A stretch of DNA of 7,815 bases. Source: CAIKZZ01 sp037443765. GTDB taxonomy: Bacteria; Pseudomonadota; Gammaproteobacteria; Steroidobacterales; Steroidobacteraceae. The notes beneath the pieces are model-generated. The model saw only the letters and a program-made list of their open reading frames with translations. It searched no databases and was not told the DNA's origin. Location of the stretch: NCBI GenBank assembly GCA_037443765.1, contig JBBINS010000139.1, positions 1 through 7,815 on the forward strand, written 5' to 3'. Shown here one piece after another: positions 1 to 6,552 of the stretch (the stretch's first letter is position 1; each line of letters begins with the position of its first letter). The translations under genes were made by a program, and so were the position numbers.

Positions 1-71
1 CGCGCGGGCCGCGGCACCGTGCCGGCGCAGCCGGCGAGCACGATCAGGAGCGCGAGGGCGACGACGCGCAT
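1..71 (-). CDS. Putative lipoprotein, N-terminal fragment (cut by window edge)
   Basis: Only the first 23 codons are in the window. Starting at the ATG on the minus strand at 69-71 they read MRVVALALLIVLAGCAGTVP and onward. This is a compact lipoprotein signal: Arg2, a hydrophobic stretch at residues 3-12, then the lipobox L-A-G-C with the lipidated cysteine at residue 15. Family knowledge says such proteins are cut by signal peptidase II before the Cys and anchored to a membrane. The residue after Cys is Ala, not Asp, so outer-membrane sorting by Lol would be expected in a Gram-negative cell; this is inference. The gene lies 53 nt downstream of the lon stop on the same strand and could be read from lon or from its own promoter. 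No clear ribosome binding site is visible. The mature protein is outside the window, so its function is unknown. Confidence 0.62.
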   Translation of the reverse strand, partial: MRVVALALLIVLAGCAGTVPRPA

Positions 72-90
72 GCGGGCGGAGTGTAGCGCA

Positions 91-108
91 GCGCCCGCCG
101 CCGGGCGC
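91..108 (-). terminator. Hairpin after lon, possible terminator without U-tract
   Basis: A perfect 7-bp GC stem (minus strand GCGCCCG pairing with CGGGCGC) closes a 4-nt loop 16 nt past the lon stop. No T-run follows, so it is not a classical intrinsic terminator. It may reduce read-through, protect the lon mRNA 3' end, or be chance structure in GC-rich DNA. It lies between lon and the lipoprotein gene. Confidence 0.3.
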
Positions 109-124
109 CACGCCACGCCAGCTC

Positions 125-2536
125 TCAGGCGCCGACCGCCTCGGGCGGCGCCGTGGCCGCCGGGACCGGTTCGACGGGCGCGAGCGCCAGCCGAATCAGC
201 TCGTCGACGCGCTCGACGAAGTGGAACTCGACGAGCTGCCGCACGCTCGCCGGAACGTCGTCGAGGTCCTTGCGGTTGCGCGCCGGCAACAGCACGGTGC
301 GGATCCCGGCGCGCGCCGCGGCGACGGTCTTCTCCTTGACGCCGCCGATCGGCAGCACGAGTCCGCGCAGCGAGATCTCGCCGGTCATCGCGAGGTCGCT
401 GCGCACGGTCCGGTGCGTCAGCAGCGACACGAGCGCCGTGTACATCGACACGCCGGCGCTCGGCCCGTCCTTCGGGATCGCGCCGGCCGGCACGTGGATG
501 TGGATGTCGCTCTTCTCGAAGGAGCCCGGGTCGACGCCGAGCGAGACGGCGTTCGCCTTGACCAGCGACAGCGCCGCCTGCGCGCTCTCTTTCATCACGT
601 CGCCGAGCTGGCCCGTCAGGATCAGCCGGCCCGAGCCCGGCGTCTGCGTCGCCTCGATGAACAGGATGTCGCCGCCGACCGGCGTCCAGGCGAGACCGGT
701 CGCGACGCCGGGCACGCTGACCCGCATCGCGACCTCGTTCTCAAAGCGCGGGCTGCCGAGGATCTTCTCGACGTCCGCGCCGTCGATGCGCACGCTGGCG
801 ACGGCGCCCGAGGCGATCTTGACCGCCGCGTTCCTCATCAGCGCGCCGATCTCGCGCTCGAGGTTGCGGCAGCCCGCCTCGCGCGTGTAGTCGCGGACCG
901 CGCGCCGCAGCGCCTCGTCGGTGATCGTGATCTGCTCGGGCTTGAGGCCGTTGGCCTCGAGCTGGCGCTTGATCAGGTAGCGCTTGCCGATCTCGACCTT
1001 CTCCTCCTCCGTGTAGCCGGTGAGCTCGATGATCTCCATGCGGTCGCGCAACGGTCCCGGGATCGTGTCGAGCTGGTTCGCGGTCGCGATGAACAGCACC
1101 TTCGACAGGTCGAAGGGCGCGCCCAGGTAATTGTCGCGGAAGGTCGAATTCTGCTCCGGGTCGAGCACCTCGAGCAGCGCCGCGGACGGGTCGCCCTGGA
1201 AGCTGCGGCCGAGCTTGTCGATCTCGTCGAGCATCAGCACCGGATTGCGCGTGCCGGCCTTGCGGATCGCCTGCAACACGTTGCCCGGCAGCGCGCCCAC
1301 GTAGGTGCGCCGGTGGCCGCGGACCTCGGCCTCGTCGTGCGTGCCGCCGAGCGACACGCGCTGGAACTTGAGCCCGATCGCGCGCGCGATCGACTGGCCG
1401 AGCGAGGTCTTGCCGACGCCCGGGGGTCCGACGAAGCACAGGATCGGGCTGCGTCCGTGCGGGTTGAGCTTGCGGACCGCGAGGTACTCGAGGATGCGCT
1501 TCTTGATCTTGTCGAGGCCGTAGTGGTCGGTCTCGAGCACCTCGCGCGCCTTCTCGATGTCGATCCGCTCGGCGTCGAGCGTCGACCACGGCAGCGCCGC
1601 GACGAGGTCGAGGTAGGTGCGCAGCATCGAGTACTCGGCGCCCTGCTCGGGCATCCGCTCGAGGCGCTTGAGTTCCTTCCTGACCTGCTCGAGCGTCTCC
1701 GCCGGCAGCCCCGCCTTCTCGATCGCCGCCTTGAGCTCGGTGAGCTCGGCCGCGCCGTCCTCGCCCTCGCCGAGTTCGCGCTGGATCTGCTTGAGCTGCT
1801 CGCGCAGCACCGCCTCCTTCTGCCGCTCGTCGATCGCCTCGCGGGTCTGGTTCTCGATCTGCTTGGAGAGCTTCAGCACCTCGATGCGCTGCGCGAGGAA
1901 GGTCGCGACGCGCTCGAGCCGCGTCCGCAGGTCGGTGGTCTCGAGCAGCGCCTGCTTGTCGGTCGCCTTGACGTCGAGGAAGCTCGCGATCAGGTCACCG
2001 AGCGCCTCGGGCGACTCCATCGACTGCAGCGCGGTCGCGAGCTCGGCGGGCGCGGACGGCAGGTACTCGAGCGCCTCGAGCGCGAGCCGCTTCAGGTTGA
2101 GCGCACGCGCCTCGACGTCGGCACCGGCCGCCGGGGCGTCGGGCAGGTACTCGACGCGGGCGAGGTGGAACGCGAGCCCCGGCTGGAAGTCGAGTACCCG
2201 GAACCGCCGCTCGCCCTGCACGAGCAGCTGGCCGCCGCCACCCTGCTGCGCCCCGTAGCGCAGGATGCTCGCCACGGTGCCGATTGCGTGCAGGTCGGCC
2301 GGGGTCGGGTCGTCGATGTCGGGCTGGCGCTGCAGCAGCAGGCCCACCTTGCGCTCGGTACGCACCGCCTCCTTGACGCCGGCCACGGTCTTGCCGCGAT
2401 TGACGGCGACCGGGGCGACGACGCCCGGGAACAGCACGAGGTTGCGGACCGGCAGGATGATGAGCACGTCCTCGGGCACGTCGGTGCGCGCCGAGTCGGG
2501 GGCGGCCAGCATCTCCGAGGGCGTCGGGTCGTTCAT
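125..2536 (-). CDS. lon: ATP-dependent Lon protease (LonA, endopeptidase La)
   Basis: Encodes an 803-residue LonA, close to the 784 of E. coli Lon. Lon is a cytoplasmic hexameric AAA+ serine protease that degrades misfolded proteins and specific regulators. Visible in order: N-terminal substrate-binding domain (about 23-215, with LPVRNLVLFPG), a helical linker rich in Glu/Lys/Arg (about 215-320), Walker A GPPGVGKT at 370-377, Walker B VLMLDEID at 433-440, sensor-1 ATAN ending at 487, the arginine region PLRDRME near 497, and the protease domain (about 600-785) with catalytic Ser693 in PKDGPSAG and catalytic Lys736 in GGVKEK. The Ser-Lys spacing of 43 equals that of E. coli (679/722). I chose the ATG at 2534-2536: it has an AGGA ribosome site 6 nt upstream and lies downstream of a sigma-32-like promoter. 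An in-frame start at 2602 would sit inside that promoter. The gene is intact with no missing catalytic residue. No clpX or hup gene flanks it here, so it may be a second lon copy. Confidence 0.97.
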   Translation of the reverse strand: MNDPTPSEMLAAPDSARTDVPEDVLIILPVRNLVLFPGVVAPVAVNRGKTVAGVKEAVRTERKVGLLLQRQPDIDDPTPADLHAIGTVASILRYGAQQGGGGQLLVQGERRFRVLDFQPGLAFHLARVEYLPDAPAAGADVEARALNLKRLALEALEYLPSAPAELATALQSMESPEALGDLIASFLDVKATDKQALLETTDLRTRLERVATFLAQRIEVLKLSKQIENQTREAIDERQKEAVLREQLKQIQRELGEGEDGAAELTELKAAIEKAGLPAETLEQVRKELKRLERMPEQGAEYSMLRTYLDLVAALPWSTLDAERIDIEKAREVLETDHYGLDKIKKRILEYLAVRKLNPHGRSPILCFVGPPGVGKTSLGQSIARAIGLKFQRVSLGGTHDEAEVRGHRRTYVGALPGNVLQAIRKAGTRNPVLMLDEIDKLGRSFQGDPSAALLEVLDPEQNSTFRDNYLGAPFDLSKVLFIATANQLDTIPGPLRDRMEIIELTGYTEEEKVEIGKRYLIKRQLEANGLKPEQITITDEALRRAVRDYTREAGCRNLEREIGALMRNAAVKIASGAVASVRIDGADVEKILGSPRFENEVAMRVSVPGVATGLAWTPVGGDILFIEATQTPGSGRLILTGQLGDVMKESAQAALSLVKANAVSLGVDPGSFEKSDIHIHVPAGAIPKDGPSAGVSMYTALVSLLTHRTVRSDLAMTGEISLRGLVLPIGGVKEKTVAAARAGIRTVLLPARNRKDLDDVPASVRQLVEFHFVERVDELIRLALAPVEPVPAATAPPEAVGA

Positions 2537-2542
2537 GGATGG

Positions 2543-2546
2543 TCCT
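2543..2546 (-). promoter_or_regulatory. Ribosome binding site of lon
   Basis: AGGA on the minus strand, 6 nt before the ATG at 2534-2536. It supports the 803-residue start over the in-frame alternative 22 codons upstream. Confidence 0.6.
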
Positions 2547-2575
2547 GGGCGGTGGTTATGCGGGGCACCCGGGCT

Positions 2576-2603
2576 GCATGGGGCCGCGCGATGCGCTTTC
2601 AAC
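2576..2603 (-). promoter_or_regulatory. Sigma-32 (RpoH)-type heat-shock promoter of lon
   Basis: On the minus strand a -35 element GTTGAAA (2603-2597) is followed after 13 nt by a -10 element CCCCATGC (2583-2576). The RpoH consensus is roughly CTTGAAA, 12-14 nt, CCCCATNT. Six of seven -35 bases and the whole CCCCAT core match, at the expected spacing. Transcription would start near 2569, giving a leader of about 33 nt that contains the AGGA site. E. coli lon is a known sigma-32 gene, so position, spacing and gene identity agree. The promoter lies in the gap between the BASS gene and lon and would make lon independent of BASS transcription. Confidence 0.8.
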
Positions 2604-2629
2604 GGCGGCGCCGCTGCGCGGCCCGCCGT
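2602..2629 (-). terminator. Strong GC hairpin between BASS gene and lon promoter
   Basis: An inverted repeat in which 2602-2608 (ACGGCGG) pairs with 2623-2629 and 2610-2614 (GCCGC) pairs with 2618-2622, with one bulged base (2609) and a 3-nt loop: 12 bp of nearly pure GC. In the minus-strand transcript it starts 35 nt after the BASS stop and is followed by UGAAA, so there is no U-tract. It could end or attenuate BASS transcription before the lon promoter, whose -35 element overlaps its edge by two bases. A smaller inverted repeat (CGGCC, 3-nt loop, GGCCG) lies at 2651-2663, right after the BASS stop. Confidence 0.4.
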
Positions 2630-2664
2630 CGCTCACCGGCAATGTGGGGTCGGCCGGGGGCCGC

Positions 2665-3582
2665 TTAAAGGGCCCGTGGCGGACGGCGCGACCAGAAGGC
2701 GGCGAGCGCCGACCCCGACAGGTTGTGCCAGACGCTGAACAGCGCCCCCGGCAGCGCGGCCGCCGGCGTGAAGAGCTTGAGGGCGAGCGCCACCGCGAGG
2801 CCCGAGTTCTGCATGCCGACCTCGATCGCGATCGTTCGGGCGCTCGCCTCGTCGGCGCGCGCGAGCCGTGCGAGCCCGTAGCCGGCGGCGAGACCGATGC
2901 TGTTGTGCAGCACGACGGCGCCCATGACGGCCGGCGCCGCGGCCGCGAGCCGGGCGGCGTTCAGCCCGACGATCACGGCGATCACGACCGCGATCGCGAG
3001 CGCCGACACGAGCGGGAACGCGGGCTCGAGCCGCGCGACCCGCACGCCGAGCAGGCGCCGCAGCCCCATGCCGACGAGCACCGGACCGACGGCGACCTGC
3101 GCGACCGCGAGCATTATCTCCCCGGCCGGCACCGCCACGCGCCGGCCGATCAGCAGCCACGCGATCGCCGGCAGCATCACGACGGCGAGCAGCGTCGAGC
3201 AGGCCGTCATCGTCACCGACAGCGCGACGTTGCCGCGCGCGAGGTAGCTGATGACGTTCGAGGCGGTGCCCGCGCTGGTCGCGCCGACCAGCACGACGCC
3301 GACCGCGGTGTCGGCGTCGAGCCCGAGGAGCCGGATCACGAGCCAGGCGGCCGCCGGCATGACCGTGTAGTGGAGCGCCACGCCGAGCGCGACGAGCCGC
3401 GGCGCGCGGGCGATCGCCGTGAAGTCGGCCGCCGTGAGCGTCAGCCCCATGCCGAGCATCACCACCATCAGGAGCGGCACGATCGCGGGGCCGGCCGCCG
3501 CGAACGGCGCGGGCGTCGCGTAGGCGAGCGCCGCGAGCGCGACGACCAGCAGCGGAAAGAACCGGGTGGCGGAGCCGCGCAC
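2665..3582 (-). CDS. Bile acid:sodium symporter (BASS) family transporter
   Basis: Encodes 305 residues from the GTG at 3580-3582, matching the roughly 300-330 of bacterial BASS proteins. These inner-membrane carriers couple solute uptake to sodium; known substrates include bile acids, pantothenate and other organic anions. The protein is almost all hydrophobic, with about nine to ten segments (e.g. 8-24, 32-50, 63-86, 93-112, 119-145, 154-174, 188-206, 214-238, 250-272, 276-296). Family signatures are GMGLTLT at 44-50, TASNVISYLARGNVALS at 106-122 and EVGMQNS at 254-260, whose Glu and Gln-Asn belong to the conserved sodium-site region. The usual Pro-Gly-Gly before TASN reads Ser-Ala-Gly here. 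Substrate cannot be told. The start is uncertain: an in-frame GTG at 3664-3666 would add 28 residues with eight Arg and no family similarity I recognise, and neither start has a good ribosome site. Confidence 0.88.
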   Translation of the reverse strand: MRGSATRFFPLLVVALAALAYATPAPFAAAGPAIVPLLMVVMLGMGLTLTAADFTAIARAPRLVALGVALHYTVMPAAAWLVIRLLGLDADTAVGVVLVGATSAGTASNVISYLARGNVALSVTMTACSTLLAVVMLPAIAWLLIGRRVAVPAGEIMLAVAQVAVGPVLVGMGLRRLLGVRVARLEPAFPLVSALAIAVVIAVIVGLNAARLAAAAPAVMGAVVLHNSIGLAAGYGLARLARADEASARTIAIEVGMQNSGLAVALALKLFTPAAALPGALFSVWHNLSGSALAAFWSRRPPRAL

Positions 3583-3639
3583 CTTGCCATTGTCGCGGAT
3601 CGGGCCGGCCGTCGTCAGCCGCGACCGGCGCCGCGCCTC

Positions 3640-3669
3640 TTGGCAGCGCAAGGGCCGTTGGCGCACGAT
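3640..3669 (+). promoter_or_regulatory. Weak candidate promoter for the DUF3617-epimerase-MATE-hrpB unit
   Basis: TTGGCA at 3640-3645 matches the sigma-70 -35 box at 5 of 6 bases. CACGAT at 3664-3669 is a poor -10 box (3 of 6) after an 18-nt spacer. It is the best plus-strand candidate I see in the stretch 3583-3707, which must drive the plus-strand unit if that unit has a promoter immediately upstream. A patch of lower GC (TACCTTAA, 3698-3705) lies just before the start codon. I see no repeat or operator there. Confidence 0.2.
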
Positions 3670-3707
3670 CCGCCGGCGGCGACCGGCCGCACGGGAGTAC
3701 CTTAACC

Positions 3708-4250
3708 ATGCGAATCCCCCTGTGGCTGGCCGCGGCCGGCCTCTGCCTCCTCTGCGTGGTGGCGCTCGGCGCCGACAAGGCCGCGATCAAGCCGGGCCTG
3801 TGGGAGTTCACCCACCAGGCCGACGTCAACGGCCGCCCGCCCATCCCCGACGACCTGCTCGCCAAGATGCCGCCCGAGGCGCGGGCGCGCATGGAGGCGG
3901 CGACGCAGGGCCGCGGCGGCGCCGGCGGCGGCAAGAGCACCAACCGCCAGTGCATCACCGACCGCGACCGCAGCTTCCGCGCGGACGACGAGCGCCAGCA
4001 CTGCACCCACAAGATCGTGTCGCAGACGCCGACGTCGATGGAGGTCGCGGTGGAGTGCGCGAGCGTCGGCGACCGCGGCGCCAGCGGCCACGGCACCTTC
4101 AAGTGGACCGCCCCGAACCCCGAGACAATGAAGGGCACCGTCGACATGACGATGACGCAGGGCGCGCAGACGATGACGAGCCACGTCACGATCGCCGGCC
4201 GCTGGCTCGGCGCGGACTGCGGCGACGTCAAGCCGCGGCCGCAGGACTGA
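3708..4250 (+). CDS. DUF3617 domain-containing secreted protein
   Basis: Encodes 180 residues. The first 21 form a Sec signal peptide: Arg2, hydrophobic core LWLAAAGLCLLCVVAL, and a probable cut after A-L-G (19-21). The mature protein opens with KPGLWEFT at 28-35 and ends with ADCGDVKP at 169-176, which fit the DUF3617 family of small periplasmic proteins of proteobacteria; its biochemical role is not established. The mature part has four cysteines (82, 99, 117, 171), enough for two disulfides. A Gly-rich stretch GRGGAGGGK at 68-76 separates the N-terminal strand region from the Cys-containing core, and the 140-165 region is rich in Thr and Met. The ATG at 3708 follows GGGAG at 3693-3697, a rather long 10-nt spacing. 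It is the first gene of the plus-strand unit, and the ribosome site of the next gene lies in its last codons. Confidence 0.82.
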   Translation: MRIPLWLAAAGLCLLCVVALGADKAAIKPGLWEFTHQADVNGRPPIPDDLLAKMPPEARARMEAATQGRGGAGGGKSTNRQCITDRDRSFRADDERQHCTHKIVSQTPTSMEVAVECASVGDRGASGHGTFKWTAPNPETMKGTVDMTMTQGAQTMTSHVTIAGRWLGADCGDVKPRPQD

Positions 4251-4254
4251 GCGC

Positions 4255-5199
4255 GTGCAGCGGCTGCGCGCGATCGATTCCCACACCGGCGGCGAGCCGA
4301 CCCGGGTCGTGCTCGACGGCGGGCCGGCGCTCACCGGCAGCCTCGCCGAGCGCGTCGACCAGCTGCGGCGTCGGCACGACGACTTCCGTGCCGCCGTCTG
4401 CAACGAGCCGCGCGGCTCGGACGTGCTGGTCGGCGCGCTGCTGACACCACCGGTCGATCCGGATGCGGCGGCGGGCGTGATCTTCTTCAACAACGTCGGC
4501 TACCTCGGCATGTGCGGCCACGGCACGATCGGCCTCGTGACCACGCTCGCGTGGCTCGGCCGGCTTGGGCCCGGCCGACACCGCATCGAGACGCCCGTCG
4601 GGGTCGTGACGACGGAGCTGCACCCGTCCGGGCAGGTGTCGGTGCGCAACGTGCCCTCGTACCGCCTCGCCCGCGGCGTCGCGGTCGAGGTGCCCGGCCA
4701 CGGCCGCATCACCGGCGACGTCGCCTGGGGCGGCAACTGGTTCTTCCTCTGCGCCGACCACGGCCTCGCGCTCGACACCGGCAACCTCGACGCGCTCACC
4801 GACTTCGGCTGGCGCGTCCGCAAGGCGCTGACGGCGGCCGGCATCTCGGGCGCGAACGGCGCCGAGATCGACCATATCGAGTTCACGGGCGCCGGCAGCC
4901 GCGCCGGGATCGACGGCCGCAACTTCGTGCTCTGCCCGGGCAAGGCCTACGACCGCTCGCCGTGCGGCACCGGCACGAGTGCGAAGCTCGCGTGCCTCGT
5001 GGCCGACGGCAAGCTCGCGCCCGGCGGGCGGTGGCGCCAGGAGGGCATCGTCGGCAGCGTGTTCGAGGGCAGCGTCGAGCTCGCGGACGGGGCGATCGTG
5101 CCGACGATCACCGGCCAGGCGTGGATCACGGCCGATACGACCCTGATCCTCGACCCGTCGGACCCCTACTGCCACGGCATCGGAGCACCCGGGCCATGA
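4255..5199 (+). CDS. Proline racemase family protein, probable 4-hydroxyproline 2-epimerase
   Basis: Encodes 314 residues of the proline racemase fold. These cytoplasmic, cofactor-free enzymes invert the alpha carbon with two cysteines acting as acid and base. Both are present: Cys87 in MCGHGT (86-91) and Cys237 in SPCGTGTSA (235-243). The N-terminus IDSHTGGEPTRVV (7-19) is typical of 4-hydroxyproline epimerases, which convert trans-4-hydroxy-L-proline to cis-4-hydroxy-D-proline. In the related trans-3-hydroxyproline dehydratases the second Cys is replaced, so that function is less likely. Proline racemase activity cannot be excluded from motifs alone. The GTG start at 4255 places the conserved motif at the usual distance and follows AGGA at 4243-4246 by 8 nt. 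It begins 4 nt after the DUF3617 stop, and its own stop overlaps the MATE start. No hydroxyproline oxidase, deaminase or semialdehyde dehydrogenase gene is next to it, so it lacks the normal catabolic context. Confidence 0.9.
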   Translation: MQRLRAIDSHTGGEPTRVVLDGGPALTGSLAERVDQLRRRHDDFRAAVCNEPRGSDVLVGALLTPPVDPDAAAGVIFFNNVGYLGMCGHGTIGLVTTLAWLGRLGPGRHRIETPVGVVTTELHPSGQVSVRNVPSYRLARGVAVEVPGHGRITGDVAWGGNWFFLCADHGLALDTGNLDALTDFGWRVRKALTAAGISGANGAEIDHIEFTGAGSRAGIDGRNFVLCPGKAYDRSPCGTGTSAKLACLVADGKLAPGGRWRQEGIVGSVFEGSVELADGAIVPTITGQAWITADTTLILDPSDPYCHGIGAPGP

Positions 5200-6539
5200 A
5201 GGACCTGACGCAGGGCCCGATCAACGCGCACCTGATCGCGATGGCGATCCCGATGGCCATCGGCATGCTGGTGCAGACCGCGTACCTGATGATCGACCTC
5301 TATTTCGTCGCCCGCATCGGCGACGCCGCGATCGCGGGTGTCAGCACCGGCGGCAATTTCATGTTCGCCGTGATGGCGCTGACGCAGATGCTCGGCGTCG
5401 GCACGGTGGCGCTGATCGCGCACGCGGTCGGCGCCAAGGACCAGCCGCGCGCGAACCTGATCTTCAACCAATCGCTGGTGCTCGCCGCGGTCTGCGCCGC
5501 GACCTCGCTGATCGCGGGCTACGGCCTGCTCGGACCCTACCTGCGCGCCATCGCGGCCGACGCGGCGACGATCGCGGCCGGCACGACCTACCTCCTCTGG
5601 TTCATGCCGGGGCTCGCGCTGCAGTTCGCGCTGATCGCGATGAGCTCGGCGCTGCGCGGCACCGGCATCGTGCAGCCGACGATGGTCGTGCAGCTCGTCA
5701 CCGTGCTCCTCAACTGCATCCTCGCGCCGGTGCTGATCGGCGGCCTCGGCACCGGCCACCCGATGGGCGTCGCCGGCGCGGGACTCGCGAGCACGCTGGC
5801 GGTCGTCGCCGGCGTCGCGATCCTCTCGGTCTACTTCCTGCGGCTCGAGAAGTACGTCGCCTTCCACCGCGAGCAGTGGCGGCCGCGGCTCAAGACCTGG
5901 CGCCAGATCCTCAACATCGGCCTGCCGGCCGGCGGCGAGTTCGCGCTGATGTTCGTGTACATGAGCGTCATCCTGCTGGTGATCGCGCCCTTCGGCGCGG
6001 CGGCGCAGGCCGGCTTCGGCATCGGCACGCGCGTCATGCAGGCCGTGTTCCTGCCGGTCATGGCGATCTCGTTCGCGGTCGCGCCGGTTGCCGGCCAGAA
6101 CTTCGGCGCGCGCAACGCCGAGCGCGTCCGCCAGACCTTCCGCGACGCGGCGCTGATGGGCGGCACGCTGATGCTCATCGTCGCCGCCGGCTGCTGGGTG
6201 TTCGCCGCGCGGCTGATCGGGTTCTTCGCGAGCGAGCCGCGCGTGCTCGAGATCGGCACGACGTTCCTGCACTTCGTGTGCTGGAACTTCGTCGTCTCCG
6301 GCCTGAACTTCACCTGCTCCGGCATGTTCCAGGCGCTCGGCAACACCTGGCCGGCGATCCTCTCGAGCGCGACGCGCCTCGTGACCTTCGCGCTGCCGGT
6401 GCTGTGGCTGGCGCGCCAGCCGGGCTTCCGGATCGAGTACGTGTGGTACCTCTCGGTCGCGACGGTGTGGCTGCAGGCGCTGCTCAGCTTCGGTCTCGTG
6501 CGGCGCGAGATGAACCGCCGCCTCCAGTTCGCCGGCTGA
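5196..6539 (+). CDS. MATE family efflux transporter
   Basis: Encodes 447 residues, the usual size of multidrug and toxic compound extrusion (MATE) transporters, which expel organic cations, drugs or metabolites using a sodium or proton gradient. About 12 membrane segments fall in two homologous halves, joined by the polar cytoplasmic loop at about 216-236. The N half opens with LTQGPINAHLIAMAIP (4-19) and carries Asp34 in MIDLYFVARIGDAA (32-45), the conserved first-helix acidic position, plus LRGTGIVQPTM (153-163). The C half carries LNIGLPAGGEF (239-249) and GQNFGARNAERVR (300-312), a family hallmark. The ATG at 5196 overlaps the epimerase TGA as ATGA, with GGAG at 5182-5185, 10 nt upstream, implying translational coupling. 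Substrate is unknown. The coupling allows, but does not prove, that it handles an imino or amino acid derivative related to the epimerase product. The two halves align in one frame and the gene is intact. Confidence 0.93.
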   Translation: MKDLTQGPINAHLIAMAIPMAIGMLVQTAYLMIDLYFVARIGDAAIAGVSTGGNFMFAVMALTQMLGVGTVALIAHAVGAKDQPRANLIFNQSLVLAAVCAATSLIAGYGLLGPYLRAIAADAATIAAGTTYLLWFMPGLALQFALIAMSSALRGTGIVQPTMVVQLVTVLLNCILAPVLIGGLGTGHPMGVAGAGLASTLAVVAGVAILSVYFLRLEKYVAFHREQWRPRLKTWRQILNIGLPAGGEFALMFVYMSVILLVIAPFGAAAQAGFGIGTRVMQAVFLPVMAISFAVAPVAGQNFGARNAERVRQTFRDAALMGGTLMLIVAAGCWVFAARLIGFFASEPRVLEIGTTFLHFVCWNFVVSGLNFTCSGMFQALGNTWPAILSSATRLVTFALPVLWLARQPGFRIEYVWYLSVATVWLQALLSFGLVRREMNRRLQFAG

Positions 6540-6552
6540 GGCGCCGGCGCGC

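Noticed and set aside
80..85. TACACT on the minus strand as a -10 box for the lipoprotein gene
   Set aside because: It is only 8 nt from the ATG and has no matching -35 element at the proper distance.
2067..2081. CTCGAG-CGC-CTCGAG inverted repeat
   Set aside because: It is inside lon and simply encodes a repeated Leu-Glu-Ala helix pattern; no sign of a regulatory site.
2537..2602. In-frame extension of Lon by 22 residues to an ATG-like start at 2602
   Set aside because: That start lies within the sigma-32-like promoter, so the codons would be upstream of the mRNA; the extension has no Lon homology, and the ATG at 2536 has a good ribosome site.
221..2668. An 815-codon plus-strand open frame covering all of lon
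   Set aside because: It is exactly antisense to a motif-complete Lon, is dominated by Arg, Glu, Leu, Ala and Asp as expected from reading high-GC codons backwards, and shows no recognisable domain.
2633..4231. A 532-codon minus-strand frame across the BASS and DUF3617 genes
   Set aside because: It overlaps the BASS gene out of frame and the DUF3617 gene antisense, and its product is Arg/Ala low-complexity sequence.
4228..5175. A 315-codon minus-strand frame opposite the epimerase
   Set aside because: It is antisense to an enzyme with both catalytic cysteines and conserved motifs, and its own sequence is Arg/Ala/Glu rich without domains.
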